NCBI RefSeq assembly: GCF_004364775.1
Contig: NZ_SOAL01000004.1
Coordinates: 62,001-126,000, forward strand
Reading direction: 5' to 3'
From: Comamonas sp. JUb58
GTDB taxonomy: Bacteria; Pseudomonadota; Gammaproteobacteria; Burkholderiales; Burkholderiaceae_C
Length of the DNA stretch: 64,000 nucleotides
The translations under genes were made by a program, and so were the position numbers. The notes below the pieces were generated by a model that searched no databases, had not been told where the DNA came from, and was given only the letters and a program-made list of their open reading frames with translations. Below, one piece after another: positions 57,537 to 64,000 of this stretch; within the stretch, counting starts at the first letter, position 1, and the number at the start of each line of letters is the position of its first letter.

Positions 57537-58387
57537 TTATCCAAAAATTGCAGCAGCATCAGTGCCAGCGGCACGGTCGGCAAGATGGCATCGATGCGGT
57601 CGAGCACGCCACCATGGCCTGGCAGCAGGTTGCTGCTGTCCTTCATGCCAGCACTGCGCTTGACCAAAGATTCCACCAGGTCGCCGGCGACGCTCATGCC
57701 AGCCAGAAACACACAGGACAGCACCATCAGCCAGGGCGAAAAATCCCAGAGCCGGCTGTAGAAGCTGGGCACCTGAGCGCCGAAGTGGCGGTCCGCCCAG
57801 CTCCAGACCAGGGCCATCAGCAGCACACCCAGCGCACCGCCCCAAACGCCTTCCCAGCTTTTGCCGGGGCTGATGGCGGGAGCGAGCTTGTTCTTGGTAA
57901 AACGCAGACCGAACTGGCGGCCCGCAAAATAGGCGCCGATGTCGGCCATCCACACCAGCGCAAAAAGGGACAGCAGAAAGTTCACGCCCATCCACTTGGC
58001 CTGTGCAATGGCCAGCCAGGCCACCCACAGTGCCAGCACGCCCACCACCAGGCGCAGCGCGCGGGGAATGGGCGCCCAGCCCGGCACACCGCCCTTGAGC
58101 AGAAAGGCCGCCAGCAGCACCCAGGCGCCACCGGCCACTAGCCACACGGCCGGCAGGGCGGCCTGGGTCCAGCCCAGCGCCCAGGCAGTGCCGCACAGCA
58201 GCAGTGCCACAGCACCCAGGCCATAGGCGGCCATGCCTTGCAGGCCGTTCAAACGCCCCCACTCCCAGGCAGCTGCGACCACAGCCAACAGCATCAGCGC
58301 AGCAAAGGGAACGGGATTGCCCGCGACAATGGCGGGCACGAGGATCAGCAGGAGAACAATGGCCGTGATGATGCGTTGTTTGAGCAA
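57533..58387 (-). CDS. cdsA: Phosphatidate cytidylyltransferase
   Basis: 284-residue polytopic enzyme making CDP-diacylglycerol, precursor of all phospholipids. About eight helices; the family signature is complete: SLVKRSAGMKDSSNLLPGHGGVLDRID. The start is a TTG at 58387 with CAGGAG 6 nt upstream. That SD begins directly after the U-run of a strong terminator, so synthesis must depend on read-through from uppS or on the hairpin not forming. Confidence 0.97.
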   Translation of the reverse strand: MLKQRIITAIVLLLILVPAIVAGNPVPFAALMLLAVVAAAWEWGRLNGLQGMAAYGLGAVALLLCGTAWALGWTQAALPAVWLVAGGAWVLLAAFLLKGGVPGWAPIPRALRLVVGVLALWVAWLAIAQAKWMGVNFLLSLFALVWMADIGAYFAGRQFGLRFTKNKLAPAISPGKSWEGVWGGALGVLLMALVWSWADRHFGAQVPSFYSRLWDFSPWLMVLSCVFLAGMSVAGDLVESLVKRSAGMKDSSNLLPGHGGVLDRIDAILPTVPLALMLLQFLDK

Positions 58388-58399
58388 ATTGATCTCCTG

Positions 58400-58436
58400 A
58401 AAAAAGAAAACTGATGCCTGGGGTGCCAGGCATCAG
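58400..58436 (-). terminator. Intrinsic terminator between uppS and cdsA
   Basis: 11-bp perfect stem CTGATGCCTGG (58411-58421) with CCAGGCATCAG (58426-58436), 4-nt loop, then U4-C-U5-6 on the minus strand. The cdsA SD (58399-58394) abuts the U-run. Confidence 0.9.
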
Positions 58437-58448
58437 CAGGTAGGCGCA

Positions 58449-59162
58449 CTACGAGGGGGATTGAACCAGCTGCTCGGAGGTCTTGCCAAAGCGGCGCTCA
58501 CGCCGCTGGAATTCGCCAATCGCCTCGTCCAGGGCCTGCTCGTCAAAATCAGGCCACCACTTGTCACTGAAATACAGCTCCGAATAGGCCGATTGCCACA
58601 GCAGAAAATTGCTGATGCGCATCTCACCACCAGTTCGGATCAGCAGATCGGGATCTGGCACATGGGCCAGCGCCATCGCATCGTTGAGCGCCACTTCGGT
58701 GATGGCCTGGCCCGCTGCGGCCAGCTTGGCTGCCGCCTGGGCAATATCCCAGCGGCCGCCGTAGTTGAAGCAGACGTTGAGCACCATGCGGTCATTGTGG
58801 GCGGTGGCCTGCTCGGCTTGCGCCAGGCCTGCCTGCACCTTGGCAGACAAGGAGCCGCGGTCACCCACAAAGAACAGACGGATGCCGTCACGGGCCAGCG
58901 ATGGCACTTCCTTGGCCAGCGCGCCGGCCAGCAGGTTCATCAGGCCATCGACCTCGTCGGTCGGCCGGTTCCAGTTCTCGGAAGAAAAGGCAAACACGGT
59001 CAGCACCTTGACGCCACGCTCGGCACAGGCCTTGGCACAGCGGCGCAGCGAGTCCACCCCTTGCTTGTGGCCTGCCAGGCGTGGCAGAAAACGGCGTTTG
59101 GCCCACCGGCCATTGCCATCCATCACGATGGCAATGTGGTGCGGTAATACAGCAGCAGTCAT
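58449..59162 (-). CDS. uppS: Undecaprenyl diphosphate synthase (cis-prenyltransferase)
   Basis: 237-residue enzyme that extends farnesyl diphosphate to the C55 lipid carrier for peptidoglycan and O-antigen. Signature regions: IAIVMDGNGRWAKRRFLPRLAGH with the catalytic Asp, FAFSSENWNRP and DLLIRTGGEMRISNFLLWQSAYSELYF. Start chosen at the ATG at 59162 (MTAAVLPHHIAIV) 26 nt after frr; the frame is open into frr but that part is not coding. Confidence 0.97.
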   Translation of the reverse strand: MTAAVLPHHIAIVMDGNGRWAKRRFLPRLAGHKQGVDSLRRCAKACAERGVKVLTVFAFSSENWNRPTDEVDGLMNLLAGALAKEVPSLARDGIRLFFVGDRGSLSAKVQAGLAQAEQATAHNDRMVLNVCFNYGGRWDIAQAAAKLAAAGQAITEVALNDAMALAHVPDPDLLIRTGGEMRISNFLLWQSAYSELYFSDKWWPDFDEQALDEAIGEFQRRERRFGKTSEQLVQSPS

Positions 59163-59188
59163 GCGCGGAAAAACAGATCCAGACTGGA

Positions 59189-59749
59189 TCAGACCGCCAT
59201 GATGTCTTTTTCTTTTTCGACCACCAGCTGATCGATCAGCTGGATGTGCTTGTCGGTGACCTTCTGCACATCGGCTTCCGAGCGCTTTTGGTCGTCTTCC
59301 GATGCTTCCTTGTCCTTGACCAGCTTCTTGACGCCTTCGTTGGCATCGCGGCGCAGGTTGCGGATGGCGATCTTGGCGTTCTCGCCTTCGGCCTTGACCA
59401 GCTTGGTCATTTCCTTGCGGCGCTCTTCGCTCATCGGAGGCATGGGCACGCGGATCAGGTCGCCCATGGATGCAGGGTTCAGGCCCAGGTCGCTTTCGCG
59501 GATGGCCTTTTCCACCTTGGCAGCCATGGCCTTTTCCCAAGGCGTCACGCTGATGGTACGGCTGTCGATCAAGGCCACATTGGCCACTTGCGACAGAGGC
59601 ATCATCGAGCCGTAGTAATCAACCTGGATGGTGTCCAGCAGCGCGGGATTGGCGCGGCCGGTGCGGATCTTGGTCAGGTTGTTCTTGAACGCGGCAATCG
59701 ATTGGTCCATCTTGCCTTCGAGATTCTTCTTGATTTCTGCGACTGTCAT
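59189..59749 (-). CDS. frr: Ribosome recycling factor
   Basis: 186-residue tRNA-mimic that, with EF-G, splits post-termination ribosomes. Family segments: [58 protein letters not shown] and [10 protein letters not shown]. Start at the ATG at 59749 with AGGAGT 6 nt upstream; a TTG two codons earlier is rejected. It follows pyrH by 49 nt. Confidence 0.98.
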   Translation of the reverse strand: MTVAEIKKNLEGKMDQSIAAFKNNLTKIRTGRANPALLDTIQVDYYGSMMPLSQVANVALIDSRTISVTPWEKAMAAKVEKAIRESDLGLNPASMGDLIRVPMPPMSEERRKEMTKLVKAEGENAKIAIRNLRRDANEGVKKLVKDKEASEDDQKRSEADVQKVTDKHIQLIDQLVVEKEKDIMAV

Positions 59750-59798
59750 TGTCAACTCCTAACTACCACATTCTGCACTTGCACACGCCAGCCGCCGA

Positions 59799-60518
59799 TC
59801 AGGCGTAGACCAGCGTGCCCTCTTCTTCGCCCATCACCACGCGCTTGAGCGCGCCGCTCTTGATGATCGAGAATACACGGATAGGCAGTTTCTGATCGCG
59901 GCACAGGGCGAAGGCCGTGGCATCCATGATGCCCAGGTTGCGGTTCATGGCCTCGTCAAAACTCAGCTTGGTGTAGAGCGTGGCGGTGGGATCCTTCATC
60001 GGATCGGCCGTGTAGACACCGTCGACCTTGGTGGCCTTGAGCACCAATTCTGCGCCAATTTCAGCGCCGCGCAGCGCCGCTGCGGTATCGGTGGTGAAGA
60101 AGGGGTTGCCCGTGCCTGCGGCAAACACCACGACCTTGCCCTCTTCGAGGTACTGCAGCGCCTTGGGGCGCACATAGGGCTCCACCACCTGCTCAATCGC
60201 AATCGCCGACATCACGCGCGCGGTCAGGCCTTGCTTGTCCATCGCATCGGCCAGGGCCAATGCATTCATCACCGTGGCCAACATGCCCATGTAATCGGCC
60301 GTTGCACGGTCCATACCGACCGAGCCGCCGGCCACGCCGCGGAAAATATTGCCGCCACCGATCACGACAGCGACCTGCACGCCCAGCCGAGTCACCTCGG
60401 CAATCTCCTCGACCATCCGCACAATGGTTGCGCGGTTGATGCCGAAAGCATCATCCCCCATCAGAGCTTCACCGGAGAGTTTGAGAAGAATGCGCTTGTG
60501 GGCAGGGCTTTGGGACAT
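59799..60518 (-). CDS. pyrH: UMP kinase
   Basis: 239-residue hexameric amino-acid-kinase-fold enzyme phosphorylating UMP, feedback-inhibited by UTP. Motifs: [65 protein letters not shown]. Start at the ATG at 60518 ([12 protein letters not shown]). The frame is open further upstream over a tsf-pyrH hairpin, which is not coding. Confidence 0.98.
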   Translation of the reverse strand: MSQSPAHKRILLKLSGEALMGDDAFGINRATIVRMVEEIAEVTRLGVQVAVVIGGGNIFRGVAGGSVGMDRATADYMGMLATVMNALALADAMDKQGLTARVMSAIAIEQVVEPYVRPKALQYLEEGKVVVFAAGTGNPFFTTDTAAALRGAEIGAELVLKATKVDGVYTADPMKDPTATLYTKLSFDEAMNRNLGIMDATAFALCRDQKLPIRVFSIIKSGALKRVVMGEEEGTLVYA

Positions 60519-60565
60519 GGTGGGGAGCTCCAGGTGTGGGGGATGGGTGAAAAACGATAGGTGAA

Positions 60566-60589
60566 ACAAAGGGGCCGTAGCCCCTTTGT
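60566..60589 (-). terminator. Hairpin between tsf and pyrH
   Basis: 10-bp perfect stem ACAAAGGGGC (60566-60575) with its complement (60580-60589), 4-nt loop, partial U-run on the minus strand. It lies 9 nt after the tsf stop; probably a partial terminator in the rpsB-tsf-pyrH-frr series. Confidence 0.65.
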
Positions 60590-60597
60590 CAGGATGA

Positions 60598-61488
60598 TTA
60601 CTGGCCCTTGGCGGCCGCAACCTGCGCGGCGACCTCGGCAGCGAAGTCATCCACCTTCTTCTCAATGCCCTCACCCACCACGTAGAGCGTGAAGCTCTTG
60701 ATCGAGGTGTTGGCGGCCTTGAGCATTTGCTCAACGGTTTGCTTGCCGTCAGCGGCCTTCACGAAGACCTGGTTGAACAGCGAGACTTCCTTGAGGTACT
60801 TCTGCACAGCGCCGTCCACCATCTTGGCAGCGATGTCAGCAGGCTTGCCCGACTCTTCAGCCTTGGCTGCAGCGACGGTGCGTTCCTTTTCGATCAGCTC
60901 GGCAGGCACGTCAGCGCTGGTCAGCGCCACGGGCTTCATCGCAGCCACGTGCATCGCCACGTCCTTGGCAGCTTGCGCGTCGCCTTCGAACTCCACCACC
61001 ACGCCGATGCGGGTGCCGTGCAGGTACAGCGCCAGGTTGGTGCCTTCGAAGCGCTTGAAGCGGCGGAACGACATGTTCTCACCGATCTTGCCAACCAGGC
61101 CCTTGCGCACGTCTTCCAGGGTGGGGCCAAAGCCGTCTTGCTCGTAAGCCAGAGCGCTCAGGGCTGCCACGTCGGCAGGGTTCTTTTCGGACACCAGCTT
61201 GGCCGCTGCATTGGCCAGAGCGATGAAGCTGTCGTTCTTGGAGACGAAGTCGGTTTCGCTGTTGACTTCGATGATCGCGCCGTTGTTGCCTTCAACAACA
61301 GCGGCGATCACGCCTTCAGCGGCAATACGCGATGCTGCCTTGCCGGCCTTGGTGCCCAGCTTGACGCGCAGCAGCTCTTCAGCCTTGGCCATGTCGCCAT
61401 CAGCCTCGGTCAGAGCCTTCTTGCATTCCATCATGGGCGCGTCGGTCTTAGCGCGCAGTTCTGCCACCATGCTTGCGGTAATTGCCAT
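60598..61488 (-). CDS. tsf: Elongation factor Ts
   Basis: 296-residue guanine nucleotide exchange factor for EF-Tu. It begins [40 protein letters not shown], the UBA-like N-terminal domain and family signature. The core dimerisation domains include [15 protein letters not shown] and the C-terminal [21 protein letters not shown]. It follows rpsB in the standard order. Confidence 0.98.
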   Translation of the reverse strand: MAITASMVAELRAKTDAPMMECKKALTEADGDMAKAEELLRVKLGTKAGKAASRIAAEGVIAAVVEGNNGAIIEVNSETDFVSKNDSFIALANAAAKLVSEKNPADVAALSALAYEQDGFGPTLEDVRKGLVGKIGENMSFRRFKRFEGTNLALYLHGTRIGVVVEFEGDAQAAKDVAMHVAAMKPVALTSADVPAELIEKERTVAAAKAEESGKPADIAAKMVDGAVQKYLKEVSLFNQVFVKAADGKQTVEQMLKAANTSIKSFTLYVVGEGIEKKVDDFAAEVAAQVAAAKGQ

Positions 61489-61538
61489 TTTTCTCTCTCC
61501 GTATTCAGTTCAGTTGGGGTGATTGTGGAAACGTAGGT

Positions 61539-61567
61539 AAAAAAAACGGGGCTAATCTGGAGCCCCG
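61539..61567 (-). terminator. Intrinsic terminator between rpsB and tsf
   Basis: CGGGGCT (61547-61553) with AGCCCCG (61561-61567), 7-nt loop, followed on the minus strand by U8. About 50 nt before the tsf start; it would give more S2 than EF-Ts transcripts. Confidence 0.85.
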
Positions 61568-61602
61568 CTTTTCATTCGCGGCCCAATGGGCAGCCCTGTG
61601 GA

Positions 61603-62355
61603 TTAAGCAGCGGTGTTTTCCACTTCCACAAACTCGTCGCCTTCTTCGCCGGAAGCAGCCTTGACCACTTCGTTCACGGCGTTGGCACGGCCTTCCAGGA
61701 TGGCGTCGGCGATACCGCGAGCATACAGCTCAACAGCCTTGGCCGAGTCATCGTTACCAGGGATCACGTAGTCGATACCTTCTGGGTTGTGGTTGGTGTC
61801 AACCACGCCGATCAGAGGAATGCCCAGCTTCTTGGCTTCAGCGATAGCAATCTTGTGGTAGCCCACGTCGATCACGAAAATGGCGTCAGGCAGAGCGTTC
61901 ATGTCTTGAATGCCGCCGATGTCCTTTTCCAGCTTTTCCAGCTCACGAGCAAACATCAGTTGCTCTTTCTTGCTCATCGATTCCAGACCCGCTTCTTGCT
62001 GAGCCTTCATGTCCTTCAGACGCTTGATCGAGGTCTTGACGGTCTTGAAGTTGGTCAGCATGCCGCCCAACCAGCGTTGGTCGACGTAAGGCACGCCAGC
62101 ACGTTGTGCTTCGGTGGCCAGGATTTCGCGAGCTTGGCGCTTGGTGCCCACCATCAGGATGGTGCCACGGTTGGCCGACAGCTGCTTGATGAACTTTTGT
62201 GCGTCCTGGAACAGAGGCAGGGTCTTTTCCAGGTTGATGATGTGAATCTTGTTGCGGCTACCGAAAATGTACTGGCCCATCTTGGGGTTCCAGAAACGGG
62301 TTTGGTGGCCAAAGTGGACGCCGGCTTCCAGCATCTCGCGCATCGTAACGGACAT
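61603..62355 (-). CDS. rpsB: 30S ribosomal protein uS2
   Basis: 250-residue S2, needed for S1 binding and 30S function. Family signatures: [24 protein letters not shown] and the second S2 signature [33 protein letters not shown]. Start at the ATG at 62355 with CGGAGAAG upstream. First gene of the rpsB-tsf-pyrH-frr series. Confidence 0.98.
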   Translation of the reverse strand: MSVTMREMLEAGVHFGHQTRFWNPKMGQYIFGSRNKIHIINLEKTLPLFQDAQKFIKQLSANRGTILMVGTKRQAREILATEAQRAGVPYVDQRWLGGMLTNFKTVKTSIKRLKDMKAQQEAGLESMSKKEQLMFARELEKLEKDIGGIQDMNALPDAIFVIDVGYHKIAIAEAKKLGIPLIGVVDTNHNPEGIDYVIPGNDDSAKAVELYARGIADAILEGRANAVNEVVKAASGEEGDEFVEVENTAA

Positions 62356-62764
62356 ATATCTTCTCCGAAGGTTAGGTCTAAAATTCTGCCCAACTATCAC
62401 GGCCGCCGTGCTTGTGCACCGCATGCCGCAACACCTTAGGTAGGCAGGTTTGCGATTTCGTTTTGAACCGATGTGGCAGACCACACTCGGCAAAACCCTA
62501 GGATTCTAACATAGTCTGGAGCGGGGCGCGACGAAGTCACCCAGCCCCTGGGCACAAGCTGCCAATCTCCATACCAGCGCAAGCTGAACCCAAGCCCACC
62601 GGTTCCAAGCTTGACGATTGCTTGCGTTTTTTGAGCCACTGTGGCGCCCCTTACCAGGACTGCCACAAAAAACTAGGCACAATCTGGTACTCGAACGCAC
62701 GGTTTTTGCAAATGCTTGCATGCGCCGTGCCCCACTCTATGAACGGCCCCCTGTTTTTGTTGTT
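62356..62764. other. Divergent intergenic region upstream of rpsB
   Basis: 409 bp with no convincing coding frame. The minus strand must hold the rpsB promoter; TAGAAT at 62518-62513 (TTAGAATCC context) is the best -10 candidate, implying a leader near 150 nt. The leader has a small TGTGG/CCACA hairpin around 62470-62485 and a CACGG-CCGTG palindrome near 62398-62411, which could be sites of S2 autoregulation. The plus-strand part just before 62765 lacks a clear SD. Confidence 0.4.
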
Positions 62765-64000
62765 ATGAAGATTGCGATCGTTGGAGCAGGCATTGCAGGT
62801 ATAGCAACCGCCTTCGAGCTGATGGAGGCCGGCAACGAGGTCAGTGTTTTCGAACAGCACCGGGCCGCTGGCGAGGAAGCCAGCTTTGCCCCCTCCGGGC
62901 TGATGTGGCCCTGCGCCATCAACCCCTGGGGCGCCACCGCCTTCCAGCAGGCCCTGCAACTGGGCATGACGCGCCCGGCTTTCTCCGAGCTGCAGATCCA
63001 GGGCGGCGTGCTTTCATCCCCGCGCCGCTGGGCGCGCCGCCAGCAAGCGGTGGCCAAGAAGCTGCGCGACAGCGAAACCCTGCCCGCGCTGCAATCGCTG
63101 GAGCTGCTGGCCATGCAGCGCATGCAGCATGTGCAGGAGATGCTGGACATCAACGGCCAGTTCAGCCAGGGCCTGTTGTTGCCGCTGCGCAAGGAGCCCA
63201 GCGCCGCCGCACTGTATGAACTGACCCGGCGCCTGTCGGCCGCACATATTGATTACCAGCGCTGCAACGAAGCAGAAACCCGCGCCATCGAGCCCGGCCT
63301 GGCCACCGAGATACAGATTGCCGGCGCGCTGCACCTGCCCGAAGCCTGGTCGGGCAATGGACGGCTGTTCTCGCAAGGGCTGCTGCAGGCGCTGCAAACG
63401 CATGGGCTGAAGCTCCATACCCAGCAGGCCGTCAGCGGCATCCAGAGCGCCGGCCATGGTGTGCGCCTGCAACTGGCCGGCGGCACACAGGATTTCGATG
63501 CCGTCATGCTCTGCGCTGGCACCCACACGAACCAGCTGCTGCGCCCGCACCATGTACAGCTGCCCAGCGCCCCTATCTATAGCTACAGCGCCAGCATCCA
63601 GATCAGCGAAGAGTCCCTGGCCCCGCGCCGCGCGGTCATCGATCTGGAAAACAACATGATCCTGACCCGCCAGGGCTCGCGCCTGCGCATCAGCGGTGGC
63701 GCCGAGCTGGGCTACCCCGACAACCCCGAGCGCAGCGAAGACGCCCGCCACGCCCTTATTAGCGTGCTGCTGGAATGGTTCCCGGGCTGCATCCAGCCCA
63801 GCCAATCGATCCTGCAGATGTGGCGCGGCGCTCGGCTAACCGTTCCCGATGGACTGCCGGTGGTCGGCGCCTCCGGCATCCCGGGCGTCTGGCTCAATAC
63901 CGCGCACGGCGGCTTTGGCTGGGGCTTGTCGATGGGCTGCGCCCACCATGTGCGCCAGCTGGTCATGGGCCAGAGCACCAGCACCGCTCCGGAAGCCCTG
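62765..64000 (+). CDS. FAD-dependent D-amino-acid dehydrogenase-like oxidoreductase, 5' part
   Basis: First 412 codons of a DAO/DadA-family flavoenzyme, cut by the window edge. The FAD-binding Rossmann motif is at the N-terminus (MKIAIVGAGIAGIATAFELME, with Gly-x-Gly-x-x-Gly and the terminal acidic residue in VSVFEQH). ASFAPSGLMWPCA and the C-terminal LPVVGASGIPGVWLNTAHGGFGWGLSMG match DadA-like dehydrogenases that oxidise D-amino acids with quinone. Start at the ATG at 62765; there is no recognisable SD. Only a few residues should be missing, as the family is about 415-440 long. Exact substrate uncertain. Confidence 0.9.
   Translation, partial: MKIAIVGAGIAGIATAFELMEAGNEVSVFEQHRAAGEEASFAPSGLMWPCAINPWGATAFQQALQLGMTRPAFSELQIQGGVLSSPRRWARRQQAVAKKLRDSETLPALQSLELLAMQRMQHVQEMLDINGQFSQGLLLPLRKEPSAAALYELTRRLSAAHIDYQRCNEAETRAIEPGLATEIQIAGALHLPEAWSGNGRLFSQGLLQALQTHGLKLHTQQAVSGIQSAGHGVRLQLAGGTQDFDAVMLCAGTHTNQLLRPHHVQLPSAPIYSYSASIQISEESLAPRRAVIDLENNMILTRQGSRLRISGGAELGYPDNPERSEDARHALISVLLEWFPGCIQPSQSILQMWRGARLTVPDGLPVVGASGIPGVWLNTAHGGFGWGLSMGCAHHVRQLVMGQSTSTAPEAL

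Overview
This 64 kb window is a GC-rich chromosomal segment of a betaproteobacterium in the order Burkholderiales, most like the Comamonadaceae (Comamonas or a close relative). The evidence is protein character and gene order: the pstSCAB-phoU-phoB-phoR block, a complete bhu/hmu-type heme locus, a Kdo 3-hydroxylase of the Burkholderia type, a cysteine-poor bL31, and the canonical rpsB-tsf-pyrH-frr-uppS-cdsA-dxr-rseP-bamA-ompH-lpxD-fabZ-lpxA-lpxB-rnhB run. The assignment is inference, since no rRNA is present. I saw no tRNA, rRNA, CRISPR, insertion sequence, prophage or integrase; the window is almost entirely vertically inherited core genome.

Layout. 1-4.7 kb: the end of wrbA, then PEP synthase (ppsA) divergent from its regulatory kinase/phosphotransferase (ppsR), and a small exported protein. 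4.75-11.5 kb: a minus-strand heme-uptake operon (TonB receptor, HmuS, HmuT, HmuU, HmuV) behind a Fur-like box. 11.7-16.7 kb: a PheC-like periplasmic protein, a glycine-zipper lipoprotein, dut, an unknown membrane-anchored protein, trxA and rho. 16.7-22.7 kb: a PchR-type AraC regulator divergent from an O-methyltransferase across a Fur-like box, rpmE2, a GT-C-like membrane protein and a MATE exporter. 22.7-31.2 kb: the phosphate regulon core with divergent ppx. 31.2-39.8 kb: a 2-hydroxyacid dehydrogenase, olsB (preceded by an in-register Pho-box array), glmM-folP-ftsH-rlmE, yhbY and a glycosyltransferase. 39.9-47 kb: kdoO, a DUF4149 protein, greA, and carA/carB with a small unknown gene between them. 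47.2-62.4 kb: about 15 kb of co-oriented envelope, lipid A and translation genes. 62.8 kb to the end: a FAD-dependent amino-acid-dehydrogenase-like gene cut by the window edge.

How the genes work together. Phosphate starvation is sensed and signalled by Pst-PhoU-PhoR-PhoB, and the olsB site suggests the same regulator switches on phosphorus-free ornithine lipids. Iron limitation probably controls both the heme operon and the AraC/methyltransferase pair through Fur. The large 62-47 kb block makes ribosome parts, UMP kinase, isoprenoid and undecaprenyl carriers, CDP-diacylglycerol, lipid A and the BAM machinery.

The most striking unexplained signals are in RNA-level regulation. There are two mutually exclusive pairings over the carA Shine-Dalgarno, a GraL-like terminator in the greA leader, a predicted leaderless yhbY mRNA from a 32-bp divergent promoter region, and a recurring layout in which an intrinsic terminator sits directly upstream of the next gene's ribosome-binding site (ftsH|folP, olsB|dehydrogenase, phoB|phoR, uppS|cdsA, pstS|pstC). 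No wholly new multi-gene system is evident; the best candidates for undescribed biology are the Fur-box AraC/methyltransferase pair, the carA leader switch and the olsB Pho array.
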